Positions 45,102 to 52,899 of a stretch of DNA of 64,000 bases are shown here, piece by piece. The notes beneath the pieces are model-generated. The model worked only from the letters and a program-made list of their open reading frames with translations. It was not told the origin of the DNA and made no database searches. The translations under genes were made by a program, and so were the position numbers. This stretch comes from an uncultured Lachnospiraceae bacterium (GTDB lineage Bacteria > Bacillota > Clostridia > Lachnospirales > Lachnospiraceae). Position 1 is the first letter of the stretch, and every line of letters begins with the position of its first letter. The stretch is taken from contig CALGVA010000036.1 in assembly GCA_937920345.1 (NCBI GenBank), forward strand, positions 62,001 through 126,000, written 5' to 3'.

Positions 45102-46144
45102 AAGTAGGGCTGATTGATGTTGACAGTCACAATTACCCGAATTTGTGTTTGATGAAAATATCTGCATATTTCAAGGCAAAGGGCGCAGAGGTGGAGTTTT
45201 GCAAGCCGGGCGGGTTTTACGATCGTGTGTATATCAGCAAAATTTTCACGGAGAGCAAAGAGCCGGATATACAGTATACAGCAGCAGAGGTGTTCCGGGG
45301 TGGCAGCGGGTATGATCTGGAAAACAAATTGACACATGACATAGAGCATACATACCCAGATTACGGACTATACCCAGAATTGACGAAAGACACGGCTTTT
45401 GGATGGCTGACAAGAGGTTGTCCGCGATTAAACCACGCACAGTCACGGGGCGGCTTCTGCATAACGCCGGACAAGGACGGGTGCAAGTCAATAAAAGTGG
45501 CTGATTTGAAGGAGTTTTGGGACGGACAGAAAAACATAATGCTTTACGATCAGAATTTACTTGCTTGTAAAGACAGAATGGAACTATTGCGGCAGCTGGC
45601 AGAAAGCAAAGCACAGGTGACATTTGATGGCGGTATGGATATACGGTATTTCACGCCGGAAATAGAAGAAGCACTGCGGGAAATCAAAGTGAAGGATTAT
45701 CACTTTGCATGGGATGATCCAAAAGAGAAATTGGAACAAAAGTTCCAATATTTCAAGGAAACGGGACTGAAAAGCCCAGACAAAACAAGTGTTTATGTGC
45801 TGGTAAATTTTTGGAGCACAACAGAAGAAGACTTAATGAGAGTCTACACATTGCGTGAAATGGGCTTTATGCCATACATCATGGTATACGATAAACAGAA
45901 ATTTGTTGATAAAAAAGGGCGGTGGCTGCCGGGAGTTGAAAGAAAATACAGTAGGCAGCAGCTAGAACACTTCAAAATTTGTCACCATATGCAGCGTTGG
46001 TGTAATAGCAAAAGAGTTATAAAGTTGTCACCGAATTTCAGAGATTACGAGCCGTTGAAGATATGGGAAGAAAAAGGAAAACCAGTGCCGTTGCGATCAC
46101 AATTAAGTATTTTTGATTTTATAGGGCAGGAGGGTAAGAAGTGA
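45098..46144 (+). CDS. Radical-SAM-like phage protein with a disrupted cysteine motif
   Basis: 348 residues from GTG 45098. The N-terminal GLIDVDSHNYPNLCLMKIS resembles the Rossmann/B12-like start of this family; then FGWLTRGCPR (Cys108), HFAWDDPKEK, and a YVLVNFWSTTEEDL strand. Phage homologues normally have CxxxCxxC directly after TRGCPR. Here 7 residues (LNHAQSR) lie between CPR and GGFC, and the expected middle cysteine is Gly, leaving Cys108, Cys121 and Cys129. Fe-S binding may therefore be lost or altered. Follows the hypothetical protein by GTGA overlap, in an early-gene block. Confidence 0.75.
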   Translation: MKVGLIDVDSHNYPNLCLMKISAYFKAKGAEVEFCKPGGFYDRVYISKIFTESKEPDIQYTAAEVFRGGSGYDLENKLTHDIEHTYPDYGLYPELTKDTAFGWLTRGCPRLNHAQSRGGFCITPDKDGCKSIKVADLKEFWDGQKNIMLYDQNLLACKDRMELLRQLAESKAQVTFDGGMDIRYFTPEIEEALREIKVKDYHFAWDDPKEKLEQKFQYFKETGLKSPDKTSVYVLVNFWSTTEEDLMRVYTLREMGFMPYIMVYDKQKFVDKKGRWLPGVERKYSRQQLEHFKICHHMQRWCNSKRVIKLSPNFRDYEPLKIWEEKGKPVPLRSQLSIFDFIGQEGKK

Positions 46145-46557
46145 GATCAATAATTATTTCAATACATGAAGAATGGTGGAAACGGATAAAAGCAGGGGAA
46201 AAGCTGCTTGAAATCCGAAAGACCAGACCGCAGGAAGACGAACCATACACAGTGCTTGTATATGTGACAGGCGGCGTGGGTGTAGTCGGTGAATTTGTCT
46301 GCGATTGTTTTTACAAGTTGGACACCGTGCCGGAGATTTCAGCATGGGCATTGCCGCCGCAGGAAACCGGGACACCGTACAATTTGGAAAAGGCAAGTTG
46401 TCTGACCAGAAAGCAGCTGAAAGAGTATGCAGGACGCAGCACAAAACCGTTGTGGGGCTGGCATATAACACAGCTGAAAGAATATGTGAGGGCAATTTCA
46501 TTGTCGGAAGTAGGAGTGAAGAAAGCACCGCAATCATGGTGCTATTTGGGAGGTTGA
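46141..46557 (+). CDS. ASCH-domain-like protein
   Basis: 138 residues from GTG 46141 (GTGA overlap with the preceding gene). MRSIIISIHEEWWKRIKAGE then LLEIRKTRPQ is the ASCH/PUA-like opening, with W-x-I and GVGVVGEFVCD strands. ASCH domains bind RNA or modified bases; one group is found in phages. Role here unknown. Confidence 0.75.
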   Translation: MRSIIISIHEEWWKRIKAGEKLLEIRKTRPQEDEPYTVLVYVTGGVGVVGEFVCDCFYKLDTVPEISAWALPPQETGTPYNLEKASCLTRKQLKEYAGRSTKPLWGWHITQLKEYVRAISLSEVGVKKAPQSWCYLGG

Positions 46558-46560
46558 CAC

Positions 46561-46914
46561 ATGGACCAGATACAACGAGAAAAAGTGCTTGAAAAGCTGG
46601 GAAAAATCAAGGCACTGGCAGAACGGGGCGTAGGCGGCGAAAAGGAAACCGCAATGCGGATGTATGAAGACCTAAAAGAAAAATACGGAATAACAGATGA
46701 AGAAGTGGCAGCAGTAAAAGAACAAACAGAAGCAGAAGCAAAGCAGGAGTTTTCAGACATTGCGTTTGCATTGTGGGTACTGACAAATAATCTGGCAGAG
46801 GAAAAGGAGTTTTGCCGGGAGTGCATGGAAAGCTGCAACGATTGTAGTACATACGAGAACATAAAGAACCTTGAAAGGCAGTATGAGGAATTGACAAGGC
46901 AGTTTAAAAACTGA
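46561..46914 (+). CDS. DUF2786-like prophage protein
   Basis: 117 residues. VLEKLGKIKALAERGVGGEK and MYEDLKEKYGITDEEV match the N-terminal pattern of DUF2786 proteins common in phages. A later part has CRECMESCNDC, a possible metal site. Unknown function. Confidence 0.65.
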   Translation: MDQIQREKVLEKLGKIKALAERGVGGEKETAMRMYEDLKEKYGITDEEVAAVKEQTEAEAKQEFSDIAFALWVLTNNLAEEKEFCRECMESCNDCSTYENIKNLERQYEELTRQFKN

Positions 46915-46933
46915 TGAGCGGGAGGTACAGCGG

Positions 46934-47293
46934 TTGAATAATAATTTGCTTTACGTGTGTAGCCCGTATAGGGGCGAAACGCGGCGCAACAAGGAATATG
47001 CAAGGGAATTGACCAAAGCGGCATTAAACAGCGGATTTGCGCCCGTGACGGTGCATTTATACATGACAGAGGTTTTGGACGAAGAAAAGCCGGAGGAACG
47101 AAGACAGGGCATGGCAGCAGGACAGGACATATTGACACAGTGCAGTTATATTTTGATCGGCACAAAATACGGCTTTTCAGAGGGAATGAGGGAGGAAATC
47201 ACGCTGGCAACATTAAAAGGACTGACAATGCTGTATGAGAAAGACGGCAAGTTATACGTTGTCGGGACGGAAAAGCAAGCAATGAAAAATTAA
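46934..47293 (+). CDS. Nucleoside 2-deoxyribosyltransferase-like (DUF4406/DUF7768 type)
   Basis: 119 residues from TTG 46934 (gggaggtacagcgg). LLYVCSPYRGETRRN, FAPVTVHLYMTEVLDE and ILIGTKYGFSEGMREEI match deoxyribosyltransferase-fold proteins in phage genomes; Glu in EGMREEI is a candidate catalytic site. Possibly acts on nucleotides. Assigned by motif only. Confidence 0.7.
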   Translation: MNNNLLYVCSPYRGETRRNKEYARELTKAALNSGFAPVTVHLYMTEVLDEEKPEERRQGMAAGQDILTQCSYILIGTKYGFSEGMREEITLATLKGLTMLYEKDGKLYVVGTEKQAMKN

Positions 47294-47298
47294 AATAA

Positions 47299-47309
47299 AC
47301 CAGATACAA
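47299..47309 (+). repeat. ACCAGATACAA motif before the FGE-like gene
   Basis: 11-mer 18 bases before aaaggaggaaacaac and the ATG at 47328. See also 46565, 52082 and the minus strand at 40822. Confidence 0.6.
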
Positions 47310-47327
47310 CAAAAGGAGGAAACAACA

Positions 47328-48275
47328 ATGAAACATGAAAACGTAGTACTGTTTGACAATGCGGGGCTGCCGTCAATCATGGTGAAATTCACCCCGGAAG
47401 AAGGAAAGCCGCTTGATCCTATGTTTGTGATCTGCGGAAGAAGGGCAAAAGCGGTCTATATTTCAAAGTATGAAAACACGCTTGTAAAAGGCGTTCCGTG
47501 CTCTATACCGTTTGCACAAGCAGCAAATAAGATCGACTTTAATCTTGCAAACAGACTTTGCAGGGGCAAGGGCGACGGCTGGCATTTAATGACAAATGCG
47601 GAATGGATGTATTTGCAGAATGAAAGCATGGAGGGCGGCACACTTCCGCACGGAAACACGGCACGGGGAAAATATTTTTATGACGAAAGCGAGAGCGGCG
47701 AAAAATACGATTATGGACACACGCTGACAGGAAGCGGACCCGTCACATGGACGCATACACACACGCCGGACGGTGTTTGCGACTTATGCGGCGATAACTG
47801 GGAAATGGTCGCGGGGTTGCGGCTGTGCAAAGGTGCTATTGAGTACATAAAGGACAATGACGCGGCAGTCGCTAACTTGTCCCCGGATAGTGAAGCATGG
47901 CAGAGGGCGAAGACGGCAGCAGGACAGGACATTTTTCTTGACGCGGCGCACGGCGGCGTGAAAGTGACAACGGAAGCCCCGGAAGATGGCTGGGACGGTT
48001 GCCGCTCCACAGACTTAGAGATCGAATTGGAAGAAATGCCGGAAATATTGCAACAGCTGGGCATTGTTACGCAGAATTTGGATGAAGAAATGGCGTACAT
48101 ATACGCAGACAGCGGGGAAGATGAAACAATCCCGTTCCGGGGGTCTAGCTCCTACTACCCGTCCTACGGCGGTGTGGGGGCGTTGTGTTTGGGCAGCGCG
48201 CGTTCCGGCGTCTACTACGATGTTGGCTTCCGCTCCGCTTATGTGGAGTTTGAAGAACTGGAAACTGAAAACTGA
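47328..48275 (+). CDS. FGE/C-type-lectin-fold protein, probable DGR target
   Basis: 315 residues. Formylglycine-generating-enzyme/C-type lectin features: GDGWHLMTNAEWMYL, VCDLCGDNWEMVAGL, FRG near residue 267, and GFRSAYVE at the end. The last ~40 residues (FRGSSSYYPSYGGVG, GSARSGVYYDVGFRSA) match the layout of variable regions in diversity-generating retroelement targets. Codons at exposed positions are largely NNC (agc tcc tac tac, tcc tac ggc, tcc ggc gtc tac tac), as expected when AAC codons in a template are randomised at A. No reverse transcriptase or template copy was found in this window. No signal peptide. Confidence 0.8.
   Translation: MKHENVVLFDNAGLPSIMVKFTPEEGKPLDPMFVICGRRAKAVYISKYENTLVKGVPCSIPFAQAANKIDFNLANRLCRGKGDGWHLMTNAEWMYLQNESMEGGTLPHGNTARGKYFYDESESGEKYDYGHTLTGSGPVTWTHTHTPDGVCDLCGDNWEMVAGLRLCKGAIEYIKDNDAAVANLSPDSEAWQRAKTAAGQDIFLDAAHGGVKVTTEAPEDGWDGCRSTDLEIELEEMPEILQQLGIVTQNLDEEMAYIYADSGEDETIPFRGSSSYYPSYGGVGALCLGSARSGVYYDVGFRSAYVEFEELETEN
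48130..48243 (+). other. Candidate DGR variable region (VR)
   Basis: From the FRG codons to the GFRSA codons. Invariant anchors: ttccggggg at the 5' side and ggcttccgctccgct at the 3' side, with NNC/NNT codons between. Ends 32 bases before the stop codon, as usual for a VR. Confidence 0.55.
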
Positions 48276-48324
48276 TAAACTGGGGGGATTGCGGCAGCAG
48301 TCCCCCGGAAAAGAGGGAAAACGG

Positions 48325-48915
48325 ATGGAAGAATGGAGGGACTGGGGAAGCATGACAGAAGCGGACAAATTCAAGACGATTTTTAGAATACTTGTGAAGC
48401 GTGAGGGCGCAGACAGTCTTCTTGCATGGATGGGCGCAGCCGGATTTTTTGAAGCCCCGGCAGGACAGAAGCACCACGGCGCATTTGCCGGGGGTCTGGT
48501 GGCACACAGCAACAATGTATATAGACGGCTGGTGGCGATACACGCAGAGGAAAGCAGGAAAAATGGGGCAATCCGTGAAAAATTCAATGATGAAACAGTG
48601 GCGGTGGCTGCGCTTCTGCATGATATATGCAAAACGGATGTTTACAAGTTGGAGGAAAAAGACGGGATTTATAGTTATACATACAATGACCCGCTGCCGC
48701 TGGGACACGGTGAAAAGTCCGTGTATCTGATAACAAGGTTTATGCAACTGACCACGGATGAAGCACTTGCAATCCGCTGGCACATGGGCGCATTTGACAA
48801 GGCGGCGCAATCTGACTTCCGGGATTTAGACAAGACACAGAAGCAATGCAAGCTGGCAGTCATGCTTCACATTGCAGATATGATGGCAACGCACTTTGAC
48901 GAAGCGGAGGTGTGA
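48325..48915 (+). CDS. HD-domain phosphohydrolase
   Basis: 196 residues from ATG 48325, preceded by aaaagagggaaaacgg; an in-frame extension back to 48064 overlaps the preceding gene and is rejected. GGLVAHSNNVYRRL, AALLHDICKTD (HD pair), GHGEKSV and RWHMG are the HD metal site. Probable nucleotide or phosphate ester hydrolase of phage type. Confidence 0.85.
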   Translation: MEEWRDWGSMTEADKFKTIFRILVKREGADSLLAWMGAAGFFEAPAGQKHHGAFAGGLVAHSNNVYRRLVAIHAEESRKNGAIREKFNDETVAVAALLHDICKTDVYKLEEKDGIYSYTYNDPLPLGHGEKSVYLITRFMQLTTDEALAIRWHMGAFDKAAQSDFRDLDKTQKQCKLAVMLHIADMMATHFDEAEV

Positions 48916-48919
48916 AGCG

Positions 48920-49129
48920 GTGAAAAGAAGTGAATTAGAAAAGTATCTGGGAAAAACCGTTGAAATAACGCTTTTTGACAATGATGTTATAACGGGCGTA
49001 CTGCATAAGACGGGGGAAGAACAATTTAAGTATGACCCCAACTTATACATACCAAAAAACTGTTATTTTCTGCTTCCGCAGTCCTGCTTGTTTAAGTGTT
49101 CGCACGTTAAAAAGCTAAAAGAGAGGTGA
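48920..49129 (+). CDS. Small LSm-like protein
   Basis: 69 residues from GTG 48920, 8 bases after ggaggt. MKRSELEKYLGKTVEITLFD (GTG read as Met) followed by GVLHKTGEE and SHVKKLKER resemble Sm-fold strands. Coupled to the HD gene. Could bind RNA; only weakly supported. Confidence 0.6.
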   Translation: MKRSELEKYLGKTVEITLFDNDVITGVLHKTGEEQFKYDPNLYIPKNCYFLLPQSCLFKCSHVKKLKER

Positions 49130-49136
49130 AGCGGCA

Positions 49137-49910
49137 ATGGGATATTACAACAGACAGCAGAACCGAAGACGGAGTGAAGCCACAGAGCAGGAAGCATTGA
49201 TTGTGTGGTGCGGATGGCAGCAAGCGAAGCACCCGGAATTGAAGCTGCTTTACCATGTGCCGAACGGCGGTAGCAGAAACCAGCTGGAAGCCGCAAATTT
49301 GAAGCGGCAGGGCGTGAAAGCGGGTGTGCCGGATTTATGCTTGCCAGTACCAATGAACGGCTTCCACGGGCTTTATATTGAAATGAAGTATGGCAGGAAT
49401 AAGACCACGGAAGCACAGAAAGAATGGCTGAAAGAACTGGCGGCACAAGGCTATTTCACGGCGGTTTGCTACGGCGCAGAGGAAGCGGAACGGGTGATTT
49501 CAAGGTATCTGGCTTTTCCGGGCTATCCAAAGATTGAGGGCAGGGCAATCCCTATGACTGACTATATAGGATATGCAGTGCCGGAAGACCTTTGCACGAT
49601 TGACCGGGAGGGCGGCGCAGATGATTTCATGGGCTGCGGGCATTGCCTTGACTATGACGGGGAAGCGGATTGCGATAATTGCGTTATAAGCAGGATATTT
49701 GAAGAATATGCAAAGCTGACCGGGCAAAAGGACGCTGACGGGTTGCCGGAGTATGAGAAGAAAGAGGAAGTCACGGTTGCGGGGCTGATTGAGATATTAA
49801 AAGGCATGGACCAGAAAGCCATTGTGATAAGTGGAAGTGAGAAGAATATAAAAGTTTATCCGAGCAGGGAAAGCAAAGAGGGCGGCAGAAACATTGTTCT
49901 TCTTTGCTGA
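49137..49910 (+). CDS. VRR-NUC domain nuclease with extra C-terminal region
   Basis: 257 residues. N-terminal VRR-NUC domain (PD-(D/E)XK): ATEQEALIVWCGWQ, HVPNGGSRN, GVKAGVPDLCLP, LYIEMKYGRNKTTEAQKEWL. Metal-site Asp and Glu-Met-Lys are intact. The C-terminal ~110 residues carry six cysteines (CGHC ... CDNC), suggesting a zinc-binding appendage. Phage nuclease likely acting in replication or recombination. Confidence 0.88.
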   Translation: MGYYNRQQNRRRSEATEQEALIVWCGWQQAKHPELKLLYHVPNGGSRNQLEAANLKRQGVKAGVPDLCLPVPMNGFHGLYIEMKYGRNKTTEAQKEWLKELAAQGYFTAVCYGAEEAERVISRYLAFPGYPKIEGRAIPMTDYIGYAVPEDLCTIDREGGADDFMGCGHCLDYDGEADCDNCVISRIFEEYAKLTGQKDADGLPEYEKKEEVTVAGLIEILKGMDQKAIVISGSEKNIKVYPSRESKEGGRNIVLLC

Positions 49911-49925
49911 TAGGAGGTGCGGCAG

Positions 49926-50273
49926 ATGATACCGAAAGCAGCAATGCGGGCAACTAATAACGCAATGCGGGGATATATACCGCACAGCAACATTGTTTCT
50001 GCCGGGGCAAAGATAGCGGCAGGACAGCAGAGAAAGACTAAGCGACAAAAGATGGGCAACGTAAAACCGAAAAAGTCAAGGCTGACAGAGATAAATCACA
50101 ACGGAAAAGCAGTGCTGAAAGGAAAAACAACAGTAACAGCTGCCGTGAAGAAACTGCACGATTATGAAGAAACGGGACTTTTACCAAGCGAAGTTTGCAA
50201 CCTTATAGAGCGGGCGCACAATCTGGAAAACAGAGTTAAAAAGTTGGAGGGATGGGAAAGTGACAAATGTTGA
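49926..50273 (+). CDS. Basic prophage protein of unknown function
   Basis: 115 residues from ATG 49926 after taggagg. Lys/Arg-rich N-terminal half (GQQRKTKRQKMGNVKPKKSR) and a coiled C-terminus (AVKKLHDYEETGLLPSEV), the latter like small phage proteins of the DUF-type with the YEETGL motif. No function assigned. Confidence 0.6.
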   Translation: MIPKAAMRATNNAMRGYIPHSNIVSAGAKIAAGQQRKTKRQKMGNVKPKKSRLTEINHNGKAVLKGKTTVTAAVKKLHDYEETGLLPSEVCNLIERAHNLENRVKKLEGWESDKC

Positions 50274-50610
50274 TCAATGTTTGATATGCGGCGCAACCAT
50301 CCCGGAGGGGGCGCAAGTCTGCAAAAGTTGTGCAGAGCAATTCAGCATTGAAGCCGGGGAAGCGGTGGAGATCGCAGAGGAAATGCGGGACATTGCCGGG
50401 GTGTTGTCAATTACCGCAAATACAGACGGCAATATTAAACGGTCGATGGAAAGCATATTGCGGATAGCGGATAGATTGGAGAGAAAGAGCAATGAAGAAA
50501 AAGACGGAACAAAAATATTTGCCCAAAGTAGTGCTGGCAAGGCTGAAAACGGCAACCACGATGGAGAAAGTACAGAAGGAGTTAAAGGGGAAGGGATTCA
50601 CAAGAAATGA
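50260..50610 (+). CDS. Zinc-ribbon prophage protein
   Basis: 116 residues from GTG 50260, overlapping the previous gene by 14 bases. Four cysteines (CLICGAT ... CKSCAEQF) make a ribbon; then a helical part and a polar tail. The tail overlaps the next gene by 119 bases, so its 3' end is less secure. Confidence 0.55.
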   Translation: MTNVDQCLICGATIPEGAQVCKSCAEQFSIEAGEAVEIAEEMRDIAGVLSITANTDGNIKRSMESILRIADRLERKSNEEKDGTKIFAQSSAGKAENGNHDGESTEGVKGEGIHKK

Positions 50611-51034
50611 AATGAAAGCAATGGCGCGATGCTATAATTTCTTTGACGGATTAGAAGTGTATCTTTCAAAGTGGAACTGGGACAGTCACGAAAAATGGCA
50701 TTTATACAGCTGGGATGATGAAATTGACGAAACTGTTATGAAAGCGGTTTATGAAGCAGAGCAGTTCCACAGGTTTTCCTGCGGAAGATATAAAAATAAT
50801 TTTGAACAGTTCAAAGAAGACTGGGAAGCTGAAACGTATGAACCAGAAGGGGTACTTTCCTTCACAGATGAACAGGTGGAAGTGCTGGAAGTATTGCAAG
50901 AGGAAGTAAACAATATTGACCCGGAGGAAGTACAAAAGGCAGTGAGGAAAGCAGAGGACGAAAAAAGGGATCAGCAGAGAAAGCGGCGCATGAAATCCAG
51001 CAAGGGCAGCAGATACCAGAAAAGATATTTTTAG
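50492..51034 (+). CDS. Prophage hypothetical protein
   Basis: 180 residues from ATG 50492 (ttggagagaaagagca). ARCYNFFDGLEVYLSKWNWD and WHLYSWDDEIDETVMKAVYE, then an acidic middle and a basic tail (KRRMKSSKGSRYQKRY). No family recognised. A later start near 50561 would lessen the overlap. Confidence 0.6.
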   Translation: MKKKTEQKYLPKVVLARLKTATTMEKVQKELKGKGFTRNEMKAMARCYNFFDGLEVYLSKWNWDSHEKWHLYSWDDEIDETVMKAVYEAEQFHRFSCGRYKNNFEQFKEDWEAETYEPEGVLSFTDEQVEVLEVLQEEVNNIDPEEVQKAVRKAEDEKRDQQRKRRMKSSKGSRYQKRYF

Positions 51035-51045
51035 GAGGAAAAGGC

Positions 51046-51312
51046 ATGGCAAAGATTTCAAAAAAGACAATAGCAAGTCTACGGGAATTTTTAAGCAGGG
51101 GGTGTGATTATGGGGGAACGCAGGAAGCAGTGGACGAATTAAAATATAAAGCACTGAAAATGATGGGGTGCGATTATGCGGCAGACGAAGTGGGGCTGGA
51201 ATGGGACGGAGAGGAACTAGGGACAGTTGATAATTTTGCAAATTACTTTTGGGACATGGCAGTTGAAAACTTTCTGAATGTACTAAAGACAGAGGATGTG
51301 AAAATCAAATAA
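51046..51312 (+). CDS. Prophage hypothetical protein, 88 residues
   Basis: ATG 51046 after ttaggaggaaaaggc. Contains SRGCDYGGTQEAVDELKYKA and GLEWDGEELGTVDNFANYF. Unknown family; good ribosome site supports it. Confidence 0.6.
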   Translation: MAKISKKTIASLREFLSRGCDYGGTQEAVDELKYKALKMMGCDYAADEVGLEWDGEELGTVDNFANYFWDMAVENFLNVLKTEDVKIK

Positions 51313-51328
51313 GAGGTGGAGGGGCAGG

Positions 51329-51523
51329 ATGGGAAAGAAACATTATAGCGGAAAAGAATTGATTTACCGCCGCCAGTTAGAGAAGCAGCGGCAGCAGGGC
51401 GAACAAAACACGATAAAACAGAGAATGCAGCAAATGAACCAGTTGAAAAAGTCGGTGGAAGCTGCCAGACAGGATATGAGACAGAGAGCAAGGGAGGGAA
51501 AAGACAATGCTTTTTCTGATTGA
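51329..51523 (+). CDS. Small basic coiled-coil prophage protein
   Basis: 64 residues, Gln/Arg/Lys-rich helix (YRRQLEKQRQQGEQN). Overlaps the next gene by 17 bases. Unknown function. Confidence 0.5.
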   Translation: MGKKHYSGKELIYRRQLEKQRQQGEQNTIKQRMQQMNQLKKSVEAARQDMRQRAREGKDNAFSD

Positions 51524-51875
51524 TGTTATCAAAGGACTTCTGACGTTTGCGGCAGTATGCGTGGGGCTGGGTATCATGTATCTTGTCTTCATCATTGCCC
51601 GTGAAGTTGACTGGGTGATAAAGCAGGAGAACCGCAAGCAGTACAGAGCAAAGCAGAAACAGTGTGACTTCTGCGGACCGGCAGGGAAATATATTGCAGT
51701 CATTGTACCGGGTGGATGTTTTGAGCATGGATTGTATATCAGAGTAAGCGGCGCATATCTGCAAATATATGATGGGGAATACCCCGGATTTATTGACAAC
51801 ATAGAAATAAACTTCTGCCCGAAATGCGGCAGGATGTTAAGGGAGGTGGAAAACAATGCAGATGACGGCATTTAA
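51507..51875 (+). CDS. Prophage membrane protein with C-terminal CxxC
   Basis: 122 residues. N-terminal membrane helix (GLLTFAAVCVGLGIMYLVFII), a CDFCGPAG knuckle and FCPKCGRML at the end, so two CxxC pairs could bind zinc. Phage accessory protein of unknown role. Confidence 0.6.
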   Translation: MLFLIDVIKGLLTFAAVCVGLGIMYLVFIIAREVDWVIKQENRKQYRAKQKQCDFCGPAGKYIAVIVPGGCFEHGLYIRVSGAYLQIYDGEYPGFIDNIEINFCPKCGRMLREVENNADDGI

Positions 51876-52030
51876 CGCAGTGTGTCCGTATAGCACCGCT
51901 GGGCGGCTTCTTAATCAGTACAAGGTATACGCTGGAACATTTAGGACATTGCAGAGGGTGCAGTTATCCGGCAGAAGTTGAGATTTATGACAGCAAATAT
52001 CACACGATAGAGAAAATCAAGGTGGCATAA
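51856..52030 (+). pseudogene. Frameshifted small cysteine-motif protein
   Basis: The frame from ATG 51856 reads ...FNAVCPYSTAGRLLNQYK and ends at an early stop (51983). In the +1 frame the following sequence reads FLISTRYTLEHLGHCRGCSY then PAEVEIYDSKYHTIEKIKVA to TAA 52028-52030, with a CRGC motif that pairs sensibly with the CPY. That frame has no start of its own. Removing one base near 51901-51904 (gggcggc) gives one protein of about 57 residues, so this is a 1-base frameshift, or programmed shifting, or a sequencing error. Confidence 0.55.
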
Positions 52031-52040
52031 AAATCGGAAA

Positions 52041-52070
52041 TACCCGCCCCGGCTGGGAACTGGGGCGGTA
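52041..52070 (+). terminator. GC-rich hairpin before parA
   Basis: CCGCCCC / GGGGCGG with loop ggctgggaact (52044-52068), in the spacer before parA. Few T residues follow, so a weak terminator or mRNA element. Confidence 0.5.
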
Positions 52071-52081
52071 AATATAAAAAT

Positions 52082-52092
52082 ACCAGATACAA
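52082..52092 (+). repeat. ACCAGATACAA motif before parA
   Basis: Identical 11-mer directly before the parA ribosome site (aaggagg). Confidence 0.6.
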
Positions 52093-52106
52093 GGAGGACA
52101 CACTGC

Positions 52107-52868
52107 ATGAAAGTATTATCTATTATCAACCTTAAAGGGGGAGTGGCTAAGACCATTTCAAGCGTCAATATGGCGCACATTCTGGCAGCAGTACACGGCT
52201 ATAAAGTGCTTTTGATCGACAACGACAAGCAGGGCAACGCAAGTAAGATTCTGAACCGCCACAGCTACAGCGGGAAAGGAACGGCAGAAGTAATGACAAA
52301 GCGGGGGATTGATCCAGCAGAGATTATCCAGAAAACAGACTATGACGGGTTAGACATTATCACAGCGAACATGAATTTGCTGACAGCCAATTTAGAGGTA
52401 ATGCTTGACCAGAGCAGACCGCAGCAGACACGCTTCAAGAAGTTTTTGGAGGGCATACAGACAGAATATGACTATTGCATTATTGATAACGCCCCGGATA
52501 TTAACATTTCCACGATCAATGCGCTGGTAGCGTCTACTGATGTAATGGTCCCTATAACGATTGATGATTTTGCTATTGATGGGTTGGCAGAACTAAAAGA
52601 ACAGATTGACAATACCCGCGAGGACTTAAACCCGGAATTGCGGTTTTGCGGATGTTTCGTGACACAGTATGACCGCACTAATGAAGCAGACACGCAAGGA
52701 GAAAATTTTTTGAGAAGTCTTGATTATCCGTTGTTTGAAACGCATATCAGACGAACACCCAAAATGAAGCCCAGCACATTTGAAAGAAAGCCCATTGTCG
52801 TATATTCAAGCAGATGTGGGGCGGCATATGACTATAAAGCATTGGTGCAGGAATATTTAAGAATGTGA
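52107..52868 (+). CDS. parA: ParA-family partition ATPase
   Basis: 253 residues. Deviant Walker A KGGVAKTISSVN (Lys, Thr present), switch DNDKQGNASKIL, Walker B DYCIIDNAPDINIST, plus VPITIDDFAIDG. It has no HTH, so a Soj-type ParA. With the following ParB-like gene this is a plasmid-style segregation pair, suggesting the prophage may be stably kept outside the chromosome at some stage. Motif ACCAGATACAA precedes it. Confidence 0.9.
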   Translation: MKVLSIINLKGGVAKTISSVNMAHILAAVHGYKVLLIDNDKQGNASKILNRHSYSGKGTAEVMTKRGIDPAEIIQKTDYDGLDIITANMNLLTANLEVMLDQSRPQQTRFKKFLEGIQTEYDYCIIDNAPDINISTINALVASTDVMVPITIDDFAIDGLAELKEQIDNTREDLNPELRFCGCFVTQYDRTNEADTQGENFLRSLDYPLFETHIRRTPKMKPSTFERKPIVVYSSRCGAAYDYKALVQEYLRM

Positions 52869-52899
52869 CCGATTCGGACACGCAAGGGAGGAAAAGCAG

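Noticed and set aside
48064..48324. Longer start for the HD hydrolase
   Set aside because: It overlaps the FGE-like gene including the variable region; ATG 48325 has a ribosome site and family-typical length.
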